DNA from: JAWKWA01 sp041397765
GTDB lineage: Bacteria; Pseudomonadota; Alphaproteobacteria; Rhizobiales; Hyphomicrobiaceae
Assembly (NCBI GenBank): GCA_041397765.1
Contig: JAWKWA010000010.1
Coordinates: forward strand, 102,192-166,191
DNA length: 64,000 bases
Direction of reading: 5' to 3'
Numbering within the stretch: the stretch's first letter is position 1; every line of letters starts with the position of its first letter. A program made the translations under genes and the position numbers. A model generated the notes under the pieces. That model searched no databases and was not told the origin of the DNA. It saw only the letters and a list, made by a program, of their open reading frames with translations. Shown here piece after piece: positions 17,326 to 25,775 of this stretch.

Positions 17326-18462
17326 ATGAACGTGATGGACAAGGGCCCCGCACGGCCGGCCGGCCGCTTCCGCCGCGATCCCGAACGGTCCTACACCCTG
17401 CCCGCCAGCTATTATTTCGATCCCGACATCTACCGGCGCGAGCGCGAGGCGATCTTCTACCGCTCCTGGAATTATGCCTGTCATCTGAGCCAGGTGGCGC
17501 AGCCCGGCGACTTCGTCACCGTGCCCGTCGCCGATCAGGGCATCGTCGTCATCCGCGGCCGGGACGGCGTGCTGCGCGGCTTCTACAACGTATGCTCGCA
17601 CCGGGCGCATGAGCTCTTGAAGGGCTGTGGCAACGCCCGGCTCATCACCTGTCCCTACCACGCCTGGACCTATCAGACCGACGGCCGGCTCCGCTCGGCG
17701 GTCGGGCAGAAGAAGGTCGCCGATTTCGACGCCCGCGAGTTCGCGCTGCGCGAGGTGCGCGTCGAGACCCATGCCGGCTTCGTCTTCGTCAATCTCGATC
17801 CGCAGGCGCCGGCGCTCGCGGGGCTGGCGGACGGCTTCGAGGCGGAGGTGAGGCATCACTGCCCCGACATCGACAAGCTGGTCTTCTCACGGCGCATCAC
17901 CTACGAGCTGAAGGCCAACTGGAAGAACGTCGTCGACAACTATCTCGAGTGCTACCACTGCACGGTTGCCCATCCCGCCTTCGTCGATCTCGTCGACATC
18001 AAATGCTACCGGACGCGGACCTACGGCATCTACTCGACGCATATCTCGCCGCCCGGGCGCACGCAGAACACGGCCTACACGCTGCCGAGTGGCGAGGAAG
18101 GCGAGTTCGCCGGGCTCTATCTCTGGCCGAACGTGGCGATGAACGTGTTTCCCGGCCGTGCCAATCTCGGCGTCCTGCACATCATCCCGACGGGACCCGA
18201 AACGACGCTCGAGCATTTCGACTTCTTCTTCCTCGACCGGACGCCGACGGCTGGCGAGGAGGAGGCGATCCGCTATCTCGACGAGGTGCTGCAGCCCGAG
18301 GACATCGGCCTCGTCGAGAGCGTCCAGCGCGGCCTGCATTCGCGCGGCTACACGCAGGGCCGCTTCATCGTCGACAAGGACCGCACCTTCATCAGCGAGC
18401 ACGGGCTGCATCACTTCCACAGCCTGGTGCTCGAGGCGCTGGGTGAGCTGCCGACGGAGTGA
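17326..18462 (+). CDS. Rieske non-heme iron oxygenase, alpha subunit (GbcA/stachydrine-demethylase-like)
   Basis: 378 residues. The Rieske 2Fe-2S ligands are C90-x-H92 (CSHRAH) and C109-x2-H112 (CPYH). The mononuclear iron site follows in NWKNVVDNYLECYHCTVAH, with the two histidines. The layout and length match aromatic-ring-hydroxylating oxygenases that N-demethylate betaines, such as GbcA and stachydrine demethylase. The substrate is inferred from that resemblance and from the DadA-like and amidohydrolase genes divergent to it. No dedicated reductase is adjacent. The ATG follows GGGAG about 10 bases upstream, directly after an array of 11-bp repeats. Confidence 0.9.
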   Translation: MNVMDKGPARPAGRFRRDPERSYTLPASYYFDPDIYRREREAIFYRSWNYACHLSQVAQPGDFVTVPVADQGIVVIRGRDGVLRGFYNVCSHRAHELLKGCGNARLITCPYHAWTYQTDGRLRSAVGQKKVADFDAREFALREVRVETHAGFVFVNLDPQAPALAGLADGFEAEVRHHCPDIDKLVFSRRITYELKANWKNVVDNYLECYHCTVAHPAFVDLVDIKCYRTRTYGIYSTHISPPGRTQNTAYTLPSGEEGEFAGLYLWPNVAMNVFPGRANLGVLHIIPTGPETTLEHFDFFFLDRTPTAGEEEAIRYLDEVLQPEDIGLVESVQRGLHSRGYTQGRFIVDKDRTFISEHGLHHFHSLVLEALGELPTE

Positions 18463-18469
18463 AGTGACG

Positions 18470-18493
18470 AGGGGGCGAGGCCTGTCGCCCCTT
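18470..18493. terminator. Hairpin between convergent Rieske and cytochrome b561-fusion genes
   Basis: A 9-bp stem, with GGGGCGA / TCGCCCC as its core and one G-U pair, and a 6-base loop. It lies 8 bp after the Rieske stop and 7 bp before the end of the convergent gene. T-runs are short on either side. Confidence 0.45.
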
Positions 18494-18499
18494 GGCCGG

Positions 18500-20986
18500 T
18501 CAGTCCTTGCCGCTGCCGCTGCCGCCGCCACCTTTGCCGCCGCCACCCTTGCCGCCACCGCCCTTGCCCGATCCGCTTCGGCCGCGGCCGCGCCCCTTGC
18601 CGCTCTTGCCCGAGTGGCTCGACGACAGTCCGTCCGAGCGCGAGACGAAGCCGAGGAGCCGCAGCTTCTTCAGGCGGCCGGACCGTCCGGCGTGCTTCTT
18701 GCGGCCGCCGGAGCGGGCGCTCGCCTCTCGCGTCTTGCGGACGACGACACCGGGGCGGCGGTCGCGCCGATGCTGCCCGGCGACGGCCTTTCGGCGGGCG
18801 GGTGCCGCGGCGACGACACGGGGCTTTGCTCTGCGCTCGACGCTTGCCGGGACTCTCGTTCGGGCAGTCCGCCTCGAGATCACCGCGGCGGGCCGCGTCC
18901 GCGTCTCGCCGTCGCTGGCCGTGGCGTCGGCGATGCCGGCCTGCGGAGATGTCGATCCATCCGCATCTGCGGCGAGCCTCGCCGCAATGTCCGTGACGGT
19001 GAGCGGCGCATCTGCACCGTCCGCGACGGCAACGGGCTCGCTCGCCGGCACGATGGTCGGTTCGGACAGGCTCTCGAGCGCCAGTCGACGCGGCTCGGGA
19101 AGCGGCAAGGCCGGCCTTGCGACATCGCTGTCGGGATCGAGGCGAAGGCGCGCCTCGCCGGACACCACTTGCAGACGAGCGTCCTCGATGACCCGCGAGC
19201 CGATGATGAGACGCCCAGCGCGAAGCTCGACCGACGAGGAGGTGGATGCGAGTGCGGCGGCGAGTGCGAGGCCACGCGAGGGCGTTTCCTCCAGCGACGT
19301 GCTGGCCCTGCCGGTCCCGTCCGACGGCACCTCTCCGGAGGTCTGCCCCGTCAGATCGACGACGCCGGTCGCAAGCTCGCCGGACAGCGCGGCACCATCG
19401 CTGCCGGGCGTGAGCGACAAGGCACCCGTGTAGCGGTCCTCGCCGAGCGCGAGCACCAGGTCGCCCAGTCGGGCGCCGCCGGCGTCGATCTCGGCGGCCG
19501 TGGTCAGCCGCAGGTCGCCGGCCCCTTCGGCAAAGCGCGTTCCCGCGAGCGGTGCGAGCGCTTCGGGGCCGGGGGCCTCCAGCGACAGCGCCAGCAGAAG
19601 GGGGGTGTCGGAGGCGGCAGGATCGGCCTTGATGCGCCATTGACCGGAGAGGGAGAGTTTCAGCTCCCCGAGCGTGCCGGCGAGGTCGAAGGCATGCGCC
19701 CAGCCCTCGTCGATGCTGCGTCCCGGCAGGAAGCTGCCGGTGAGGGCGAGATCGGCCGTGCCGTGCAGCCCTGTCAGGCTGATCCGCGCAGCCGAGCCCT
19801 TCCCGCCGAGCTCGACCAGCCCCTGCCGGACGACCGTGATCGCATCCGGCCGACCGAGCAGCCCGCGCAGCACGAGGTCGCGAACGGCAAGGGTACGGGC
19901 GTGCTGGAAGACGGTCTGGAGCACATCGGCGGGCGAGGGCCGGGGGATCCGCCGCGCCAGGGCGGGGCGGGTGAACCCGGCGGCTTGGAGGTCGGCGAGG
20001 GCGGAGAGATCGCCACCCTCGACCGAGAGCGCCGTCACCCGGGCTTCGCCCGTCAGGAGCGCGATCGGGTCGAGCGATGCCGAGATGTGGCCGAGCGAGA
20101 GCTCGAGGGCCCTCCCGGCGACTTCCCGTCCGGCAAACCGGATGCGCACGCCTTCCGCAACGATCCGTGGCGAGGGCAGGAGCCGGAAGCCGGCCGGCCC
20201 GGCGAATGCCACCTTCGCGCCGGTCTGGCGCTCCACGGCCCGAGCCCATTCGCGGGTGAGGTGCGCGGCATCCAGCGTCGTCGCGTTGAAGACGCCGGCC
20301 AGCAGGGTGAGGACGGCAGCCACCGACAGGATGCTCGCACCGATCGCAATGGTCAGGCGTGCGGTGGACCCCGGCGGCGCCGCGTCGGCAGCCCGTTTCA
20401 GGCCGGTCACCATCGCCGCGATGAGGTTCTCGCGATGCTCCATGCTGGAGAACAGGACGCCCGCGACATGCAGCACGGCGAGGCCGAGCATGGCGTGCAC
20501 GGCGGCATAGTGCACGAGCGCCACGGTGGAATTGCCCCAGAAGGCATCGGTCGTCTGCAGGTGACCGCTGACGCAGGCGACGAGAATGGTGGCGATGAGC
20601 GCCATGATCATCGCGCCGCCCGGCGGATTGTGGCCGATATGCCGGGGGGCGGACGCAAACAGCATCTGGTTGAGATGGGCGGCGATGGCCCCCGGGCCGC
20701 GTACGAAGTCGCCGAAGCGGGCATGTCTCGAGCCGGCGAAGCCCCAGATGATGCGCAGGACGACGAGCGCCGCGATCGTATAGCCGGCGAGGCGATGGAG
20801 CCGGCCGAGCCCCTCGCTCGACAGCCAGGCGACGAGCACCAATGAGACGAGCGACCAGTGAAACAGCCGGACGAAGAGGTCCCAGACGCGCACGCGATCG
20901 GCGGCGAGGGAGGGCGTCACCCCGGGCGCATCCGCGTCGGGCGCGTTCGCGGCGGTGGCCGGTTCTTGATCCTTGATCCTCGTCAT
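18500..20986 (-). CDS. Cytochrome b561 domain fused to an AsmA-like domain with Gly/Lys-rich tail
   Basis: 828 residues from an ATG at 20986. Residues 37-185 form a four-helix di-heme cytochrome b561 domain: histidines in RLFHWS (H43), LGRLHRLAGYT (H64) and VHYAAVHAMLGLAVLHVAG (H159, H164, H173) are ligand candidates. A fifth helix (about 211-233, IAIGASILSVAAVLTLLAGV) leads into a long beta-rich region (about 235-640) resembling AsmA-like envelope proteins, for example FAGPAGFRLLPSPRIVAEGV and ELSLGHISASLDPIALLTGE. Residues 690-828 are basic and low-complexity, ending in repeated GKGGGG units. The fusion would join membrane electron transfer to a periplasmic domain of a lipid-related family. 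It lies 209 bp downstream of the PepSY gene on the same strand. I see no frameshift at the joint. The role is unknown. Confidence 0.8.
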   Translation of the reverse strand: MTRIKDQEPATAANAPDADAPGVTPSLAADRVRVWDLFVRLFHWSLVSLVLVAWLSSEGLGRLHRLAGYTIAALVVLRIIWGFAGSRHARFGDFVRGPGAIAAHLNQMLFASAPRHIGHNPPGGAMIMALIATILVACVSGHLQTTDAFWGNSTVALVHYAAVHAMLGLAVLHVAGVLFSSMEHRENLIAAMVTGLKRAADAAPPGSTARLTIAIGASILSVAAVLTLLAGVFNATTLDAAHLTREWARAVERQTGAKVAFAGPAGFRLLPSPRIVAEGVRIRFAGREVAGRALELSLGHISASLDPIALLTGEARVTALSVEGGDLSALADLQAAGFTRPALARRIPRPSPADVLQTVFQHARTLAVRDLVLRGLLGRPDAITVVRQGLVELGGKGSAARISLTGLHGTADLALTGSFLPGRSIDEGWAHAFDLAGTLGELKLSLSGQWRIKADPAASDTPLLLALSLEAPGPEALAPLAGTRFAEGAGDLRLTTAAEIDAGGARLGDLVLALGEDRYTGALSLTPGSDGAALSGELATGVVDLTGQTSGEVPSDGTGRASTSLEETPSRGLALAAALASTSSSVELRAGRLIIGSRVIEDARLQVVSGEARLRLDPDSDVARPALPLPEPRRLALESLSEPTIVPASEPVAVADGADAPLTVTDIAARLAADADGSTSPQAGIADATASDGETRTRPAAVISRRTARTRVPASVERRAKPRVVAAAPARRKAVAGQHRRDRRPGVVVRKTREASARSGGRKKHAGRSGRLKKLRLLGFVSRSDGLSSSHSGKSGKGRGRGRSGSGKGGGGKGGGGKGGGGSGSGKD

Positions 20987-21195
20987 GACGCTACCCGCGA
21001 TTGAGGACCTGGCCGCCTCAGGCAGCGAATGGCAGGGGCAGGCCGCGACCTGCCATCCGGACATCCGCAAGACAGCGCATGGCGCATTGCGTGAGGGTTC
21101 CCCGCCCCGCCGGGAGGAAACGGTACGAGGCCGGTTCTCCTAGGCAAGGGCAGGGCGGGGAATGGGCGGGCGGCCGGGAGATGCCGCGCCTTGGA

Positions 21196-21477
21196 TCAGT
21201 CGAACTCGACCTCGACGACACTGCCGTCGGCGCCGCTCATGTAGACCTCGACCTTCTTCTTGTCCTTGTCGAAGCCATAGATCTCGTAGCAGGCCTCCTT
21301 GGCCTCGACCTTGGTGACCTCGTAGCCGAGACCTTCGGCGATGGCCTTGATCTCCTCGGCGGACTTCCACTGGTCCTTCGGCAGATCCGTGCAGGTGATG
21401 TTGGAATCGGCCGATGCCGGGCCGGCGATGGCCAGCATGCAGGCGGCGACGGCGGCCATGGTGGTGGTTCTGAACAT
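21196..21477 (-). CDS. Secreted PepSY domain protein
   Basis: 93 residues. The signal peptide runs to about residue 23 (MAAVAACMLAIAGPASA), followed by a single PepSY_2-like domain with WKSAEEIKAIAEGLGYEVTK and CYEIYGFDKDKKKVEVYM. Two cysteines in the mature protein could form a disulfide. PepSY proteins of this kind often accompany cytochrome b561 genes, and here the cytochrome b561 fusion lies 209 bp downstream on the same strand. A role in redox or metal-linked membrane electron transfer is inferred from this pairing only. Confidence 0.88.
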   Translation of the reverse strand: MFRTTTMAAVAACMLAIAGPASADSNITCTDLPKDQWKSAEEIKAIAEGLGYEVTKVEAKEACYEIYGFDKDKKKVEVYMSGADGSVVEVEFD

Positions 21478-21689
21478 TCGACCCCTCGTTGGTTCTGTCG
21501 CCCGTGTCGGCGACGTCTTCTTACGAGGGACCCTAGCGAGCCGCCGCTGACGCCGGCCTGACCTTGGCCGTCAGCCAATTGTCAGCATCCTCCATTCCGC
21601 GACCTCGCCCGCCCTCGAGGCCGGGCGGCCATGCGCCGAGGCGTCGCACGCTTGATCGGAGCGGGCGAACCGCTACATAGTCCGCTGCC

Positions 21690-22340
21690 ATGCAAAAAAC
21701 TCCTCTGACCCTCCTCGAGCGCAATGTTGAGTGGGCCCGCGAGCGCGAGGCCTCCGACCCGGGATATTTCTCGCGGCTGGCGCAGCTCCAGGCGCCGCAA
21801 TTCCTCTGGATCGGCTGTGCCGACAGCCGGGTGCCGGCCAACGTCATCACCGGGCTCGATCCGGGCGAGGTGTTCGTGCACCGCAATGTCGCCAATCTGG
21901 TCTATGCCGCCGATCTCAATTGCATGTCGGTGCTGCAGTTCGCCGTCGACACGCTGAAGGTCCGCTACATCATCCTGTGCGGCCACTATGGCTGCGGCGG
22001 CGTCAGGGCGGCGATCGGCGAGCACTCCAACGGCCTCATCGATCACTGGCTGGAGCCGATCCGCGAGATCGCCCGCGACAGCCGGGCCGAGCTCGAGAAG
22101 CTCGTGGATGCCGAGGCGCGCGTCGACCGCCTGTGCGAGCTCAACGTGGCCGCCCAGGTGCGCCAGCTCGCCCATTCGCCGATCCTGCAACGGGCCTGGG
22201 ACCGCGGGCAGATGGTGAGCATCCACGGCTGGATCTACGGCCTCGGCAATGGCCGGCTGCGCGACCTGCGCTGCGGCCGCACCTTCGAGGGCGCCGAGCA
22301 GTCGAGCGGCCAGGACGCTTCGAAGGGGTCCCCGACATGA
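21690..22340 (+). CDS. can: Beta-carbonic anhydrase
   Basis: 216 residues, cytoplasmic zinc enzyme interconverting CO2 and bicarbonate. Zinc ligands and the catalytic pair are visible: CADSRVPA (Cys, Asp, Arg at about 43-46) and CGHYGCGGV (His and Cys at about 99-102). VHRNVANLV and ISVHGWIYG-like VSIHGWIYGLGNGRL are further class signatures. Its TGA overlaps the ATG of the M19 peptidase gene by four bases, so the two are translationally coupled. Confidence 0.95.
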   Translation: MQKTPLTLLERNVEWAREREASDPGYFSRLAQLQAPQFLWIGCADSRVPANVITGLDPGEVFVHRNVANLVYAADLNCMSVLQFAVDTLKVRYIILCGHYGCGGVRAAIGEHSNGLIDHWLEPIREIARDSRAELEKLVDAEARVDRLCELNVAAQVRQLAHSPILQRAWDRGQMVSIHGWIYGLGNGRLRDLRCGRTFEGAEQSSGQDASKGSPT

Positions 22341-23353
22341 GCGCTTCGGACACGGAGCAGAACCGCCCGCCGTTGATCGACTGCCTGCAATACGGCAACT
22401 GGTCGGAGAAGATCTTCCGCCAGTGGCGCGAGGGCGGGGTCGACGCCATCCATGCGACCATCGCCTATCACGAGGACTTCAAGGAGACGGTCGAGAACAT
22501 CGTCGATTGGAACCGGCTGTTCGAGCGCCACGCCGATCTGATCATGCCCGGCCGGACGGCCAGCGACATCGACGAGGCGCGTCGCACCGGCCGGACTGCC
22601 GTCTTCTTCGGCTTCCAGACGCCGGCGCCGATCGAGGACGATATCGGTCTCGTCGAGATCTGCCATCAGCTCGGCGCCCGCTTCATGCAGCTCACCTACA
22701 ACAACCAGTCGCTGCTGGGCGCCGGCTGCTACGAGGCGGAGGACGCCGGCATCACCCGCATGGGCCGCGAGGTGATCGCGGAGATGAACCGGGTCGGCCT
22801 CGTGATCGACATGTCGCATTCGGCCGAGCGGACGACCCTCGACGCCATCGCCCTGTCGCGCCGGCCGATCGCCGTCACCCACGCCAATCCCCATTCCTGG
22901 CATCCGGTTGCGCGCAACAAGTCGGACACCGTCTTGAAGGCGCTAGCCGAGACCGGGGGCATGCTCGGCTTCTCCTTCTATCCCCACCATCTGAAGGGCG
23001 GCCCGGATTGCTCTCTCGAGGAGCTCTGCGCCATGATCGCCCGCACGGCGGAGCTGATGAGCGTCGATCGCATCGGTATCGGCTCCGATTTCTGCCAGGA
23101 CCAGCCCGACAGCGTCGTCGAATGGATGCGCAACGGCCGCTGGACGAAAGGGGCCGAGACGCCGGGGCTCGGCCGGGCGGTTTTCCCGCCCCAGCCGGGC
23201 TGGTTCGCCGACAATCGCGCCTTTCCCGGCATCGCGGCGGGCCTCAGGGCGGTCGGCTTCAGCGAGGCCGAGGTCGGCCGGATCATGGGCGGCAACTGGT
23301 ACCGGTTCTTTGCCGAGAGCTTCGGGCCGGCCGGGGCGAGCAGAGGGGCCTGA
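22337..23353 (+). CDS. M19 (renal dipeptidase) family protein with atypical N-terminal metal motif
   Basis: 338 residues, start ATG overlapping the carbonic anhydrase stop. The peptidase M19 fold is recognised from GARFMQLTYNNQSLLGAGCY, VGLVIDMSHSAERTTLDAI, VTHANPHSWHPVARN and RIGIGSDFCQD, which carry the later metal and substrate ligands. The first strand reads IDCLQYGNW where canonical members have an HxD zinc pair. From memory, this resembles the divergent dipeptidase encoded in the Pseudomonas dimethylglycine operon. The altered motif suggests a changed metal centre or a substrate other than dipeptides. It lies 4 bp before the Ldh gene. Confidence 0.85.
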   Translation: MSASDTEQNRPPLIDCLQYGNWSEKIFRQWREGGVDAIHATIAYHEDFKETVENIVDWNRLFERHADLIMPGRTASDIDEARRTGRTAVFFGFQTPAPIEDDIGLVEICHQLGARFMQLTYNNQSLLGAGCYEAEDAGITRMGREVIAEMNRVGLVIDMSHSAERTTLDAIALSRRPIAVTHANPHSWHPVARNKSDTVLKALAETGGMLGFSFYPHHLKGGPDCSLEELCAMIARTAELMSVDRIGIGSDFCQDQPDSVVEWMRNGRWTKGAETPGLGRAVFPPQPGWFADNRAFPGIAAGLRAVGFSEAEVGRIMGGNWYRFFAESFGPAGASRGA

Positions 23354-23357
23354 CGCG

Positions 23358-24364
23358 ATGACGACCATCACCATCACGCTCGACGAGGTCGAGACGATTG
23401 CCCGGAAGGCGCTCGTCAAGGCCGGCGCGCGAGCCGAGAGCGCAGACATCATGGCGCGCGCGCTGCGCGAGACCGAGGCGATCGGCCTCGTCTCGCACGG
23501 GCTCGCCTATCTGCCGACCTTCTGCGAGCATCTGACCTGCGGCAAGGTGGTCGGGGGCGCGGTTCCGGTGCAGTCGCGGCCGGCACCCGGGCTCATCCTC
23601 ATGGATGCGGCCATGGGCTTTGCCCATCCAGCCATCGAGGCCGGCCTCAACGACCTGATCCCGCTCGCGGGCCGCCACGGTATGGCCGGGCTCGCCGTCT
23701 CCAACTCTTACAATTGCGGCACGCTTGGTCTCCATACCGAGCGGATCGCGCAGGCCGGCCTGCTCGGCCTCGGCTTCACCAACGCGCCGAAGTCGATCGC
23801 CCCGCACGGCGGCAAGAAGCCCGTGGTCGGCACCAATCCCTGGTCGGTTGCCGCGCCCGACGGGCGGGGCGGCGTCGCCCTCGTCATCGACCAGTCGGCG
23901 AGTGTCGTCGCCAAGAGCGAGGTGATGCGCGCCGCCCGCGAGGGCCATGAGATTCCCGAGGGCTGGGCGCTCGATGCCGAGGCCGGCCGACCCGCGATGC
24001 CGCCGAGGGGCTCAAGGGCTCGATGGCGCCGTCCGGCGGCTACAAGGGCGTCGGCCAGGCGATACTCGTCGAGCTGATGGCCGCCTGTCTCACCGGCGCC
24101 ATGCTCGGCCGCGACGCCAGCCCCTTCTCGGGGACCGCCGGCGGCCGCCGCCGCACCGGCCAGTTCTTCATCGCCATCGATCCGGTCGCAAGCTCGGGCG
24201 GTTTCTATGCCGAGCGGATCGCCGGCCTCATCGAGGGGCTGACGGCCGAGCCCGGCGCCCATCTGCCGGGCGATCGCCGCAAGGCTGCCCGCGAGCGCAC
24301 CGCACGCGACGGCGTCAAGGTCGACAGATCCGTCTACGACAAGGTGACGGCGCTCGCCGGCTGA
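23358..24364 (+). pseudogene. Malate/L-lactate dehydrogenase family (Ldh/DlgD type), one frameshift
   Basis: Start ATG at 23358, 4 bp after the M19 gene. The first 210 residues show ETEAIGLVSHGLAYLP, GLAVSNSYNCGTLG and APHGGKKPVVGTNPWSVAAP, hallmarks of the NAD(P)-dependent malate/lactate/ureidoglycolate dehydrogenase family, which is unrelated to classical LDH. At about 23990-23998 one base is missing; the frame then continues as AEGLKGSMAPSGGYKGVG, a conserved active-site region, to a stop at 24364. Corrected length is 335 residues, normal for the family. The break may be a sequencing error. The partner reactions are unknown. Confidence 0.85.
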
Positions 24365-24472
24365 CGACGTGGCCGACTGAAAGGGACTGACTGATGAGGC
24401 CGGACCGATCGGGACCGACGATCGGCCCGGGCCAACAAGAAGAACGATCAGGGACGAGGAGACGACGGGGAC

Positions 24473-25587
24473 ATGACGGCACCGGTGACCAAGGCCGAGA
24501 CGGCGACCTTCATGGCGATGAAGGGGGCGGGCTACTACTCAAGGCGACGACCGGCGCGCGCGATGCCATCGACGCCGTGACGCCGCAGATCCTCGAGGCG
24601 ATCGACCGCATGGCGCCGGCCAACGGCTCGCGCGCCTTCCGGGCGACCGACATGGGCGCGGCCGACGGTGGCACCTCGGTCGACATGTGGCGGCGCGTGC
24701 TGAAGGATGTGCGCGCAAGGGCGCCGCGCCGGCCGATCGAGATGGTCTACACCGACCTGCCGCGCAACGACTTCGCCCAGGTCTTCCGCATGATCCACGG
24801 CCAGACCGACATCAAGAGCTATTATCGCGAGATCGAGGATCTTTACGTCTACGCCTCGGGCACCTCGTTCCACGACGCCATCTTCCCCAAGGAAAGCCTC
24901 GATCTCGGCTTTTCGGCGACCGCCTCGCACTATGTCTCGGAGACGCCGGGCACGATCACCGGCCATGTCCATATGGTCGGCGCCAAGGGTGCCGAGCGGC
25001 AGGCTTTCATCGACCAGGGCGCACGCGACTGGGAACGCATGCTCCTCAACCGCACGCGCGAGCTCGTCTCGGGCGGACGCCTCTGCCTGCTCAATTTCGG
25101 CATCGACGGGGAGGGCCGCTATCTCGGCGCGACGGGTGGGGTCTCGATGTTCGACACCTTCGCCGAGCTCTGGCAGGGCCTCGCCGACGATGGCATCATC
25201 ACGGGCGAGGAGGTGCAGCGCACCAATTTCCCGCAGGTCTACCGGACCGAGGCGGAGTTCGTCGCGCCGCTTCAGAGCACCAAGAGCCCGGTGCACGAGG
25301 CCGGGCTCCGTCTCGAGCATGTCGAGAGCCGGCTGACGCGCTGCCCCTATGCGCGCGACTTCGAGAGCCACGGCGATGCCGCGCGTTTTGCCCGCGAATA
25401 CATCCCGACCTTGCGCTCCTGGAGCGAGCCGACCTTCGCCGCCGGCCTCTCGCCCAGCCGCCCGGCCGAAGAGCGCATGGGCATTCTCGACGAGTTCTAC
25501 GGCCGCTACGAGCGCCGCGTCGCCGCGAGCCCCAAGGGCCACGGCATGGACTACATCCACATCTTCATGATCGCGATGAAATGGTAG
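24473..25587 (+). pseudogene. SABATH-type SAM-dependent carboxyl methyltransferase, one frameshift near the N-terminus
   Basis: The ATG at 24473 is preceded by GAGGAGA. The first frame reads to MKGAGYYS, the family's N-terminal signature, and then loses one base at about 24538-24541. The main frame continues from KATTGARDAIDA to a stop at 25587. Signatures include FRATDMGAADGGTSVDMW (SAM motif), VYTDLPRNDFAQVF (the DLPxNDFN motif) and FPKESLDLGFSATASHYVSE. The SABATH family methylates carboxyl groups of small acids such as salicylate, jasmonate and gibberellins in plants, with scattered bacterial members. Corrected length is 371 residues. It lies 108 bp after the Ldh gene, probably in the same operon. 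Confidence 0.85.
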
Positions 25588-25665
25588 GGGGGGTGCGTGG
25601 GGCCGCGCGAGCGACCCGCAATCGCAATCGTCTTGAGCCTTCGTTGACCATGAATGAAACGGCCG

Positions 25666-25711
25666 CGCGAGCTTAGGCCCTCCGCAACCGCGAGCTTAGG
25701 CCCTCCGCAAC
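25666..25711. repeat. Perfect tandem duplication of 23 bp
   Basis: A 23-bp unit starting CGCGAGCTTAGGCC is present twice without a gap (25666-25688 and 25689-25711). It lies in the gap before the membrane-protein gene at 25776, about 80 bp after the methyltransferase stop. It may be a recent slippage product or two sites for a regulator. Confidence 0.9.
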
Positions 25712-25775
25712 AGTGTCGCAGACATGGTGCCCGTTGCGACAGGTCGCAATTCTGCGGCTACCGGGGACCCGCGAT

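Noticed and set aside
18500..18600. Repeated GC-rich units resembling a minisatellite
   Set aside because: They encode the GKGGGG tail in frame of the b561/AsmA fusion and need no separate explanation.
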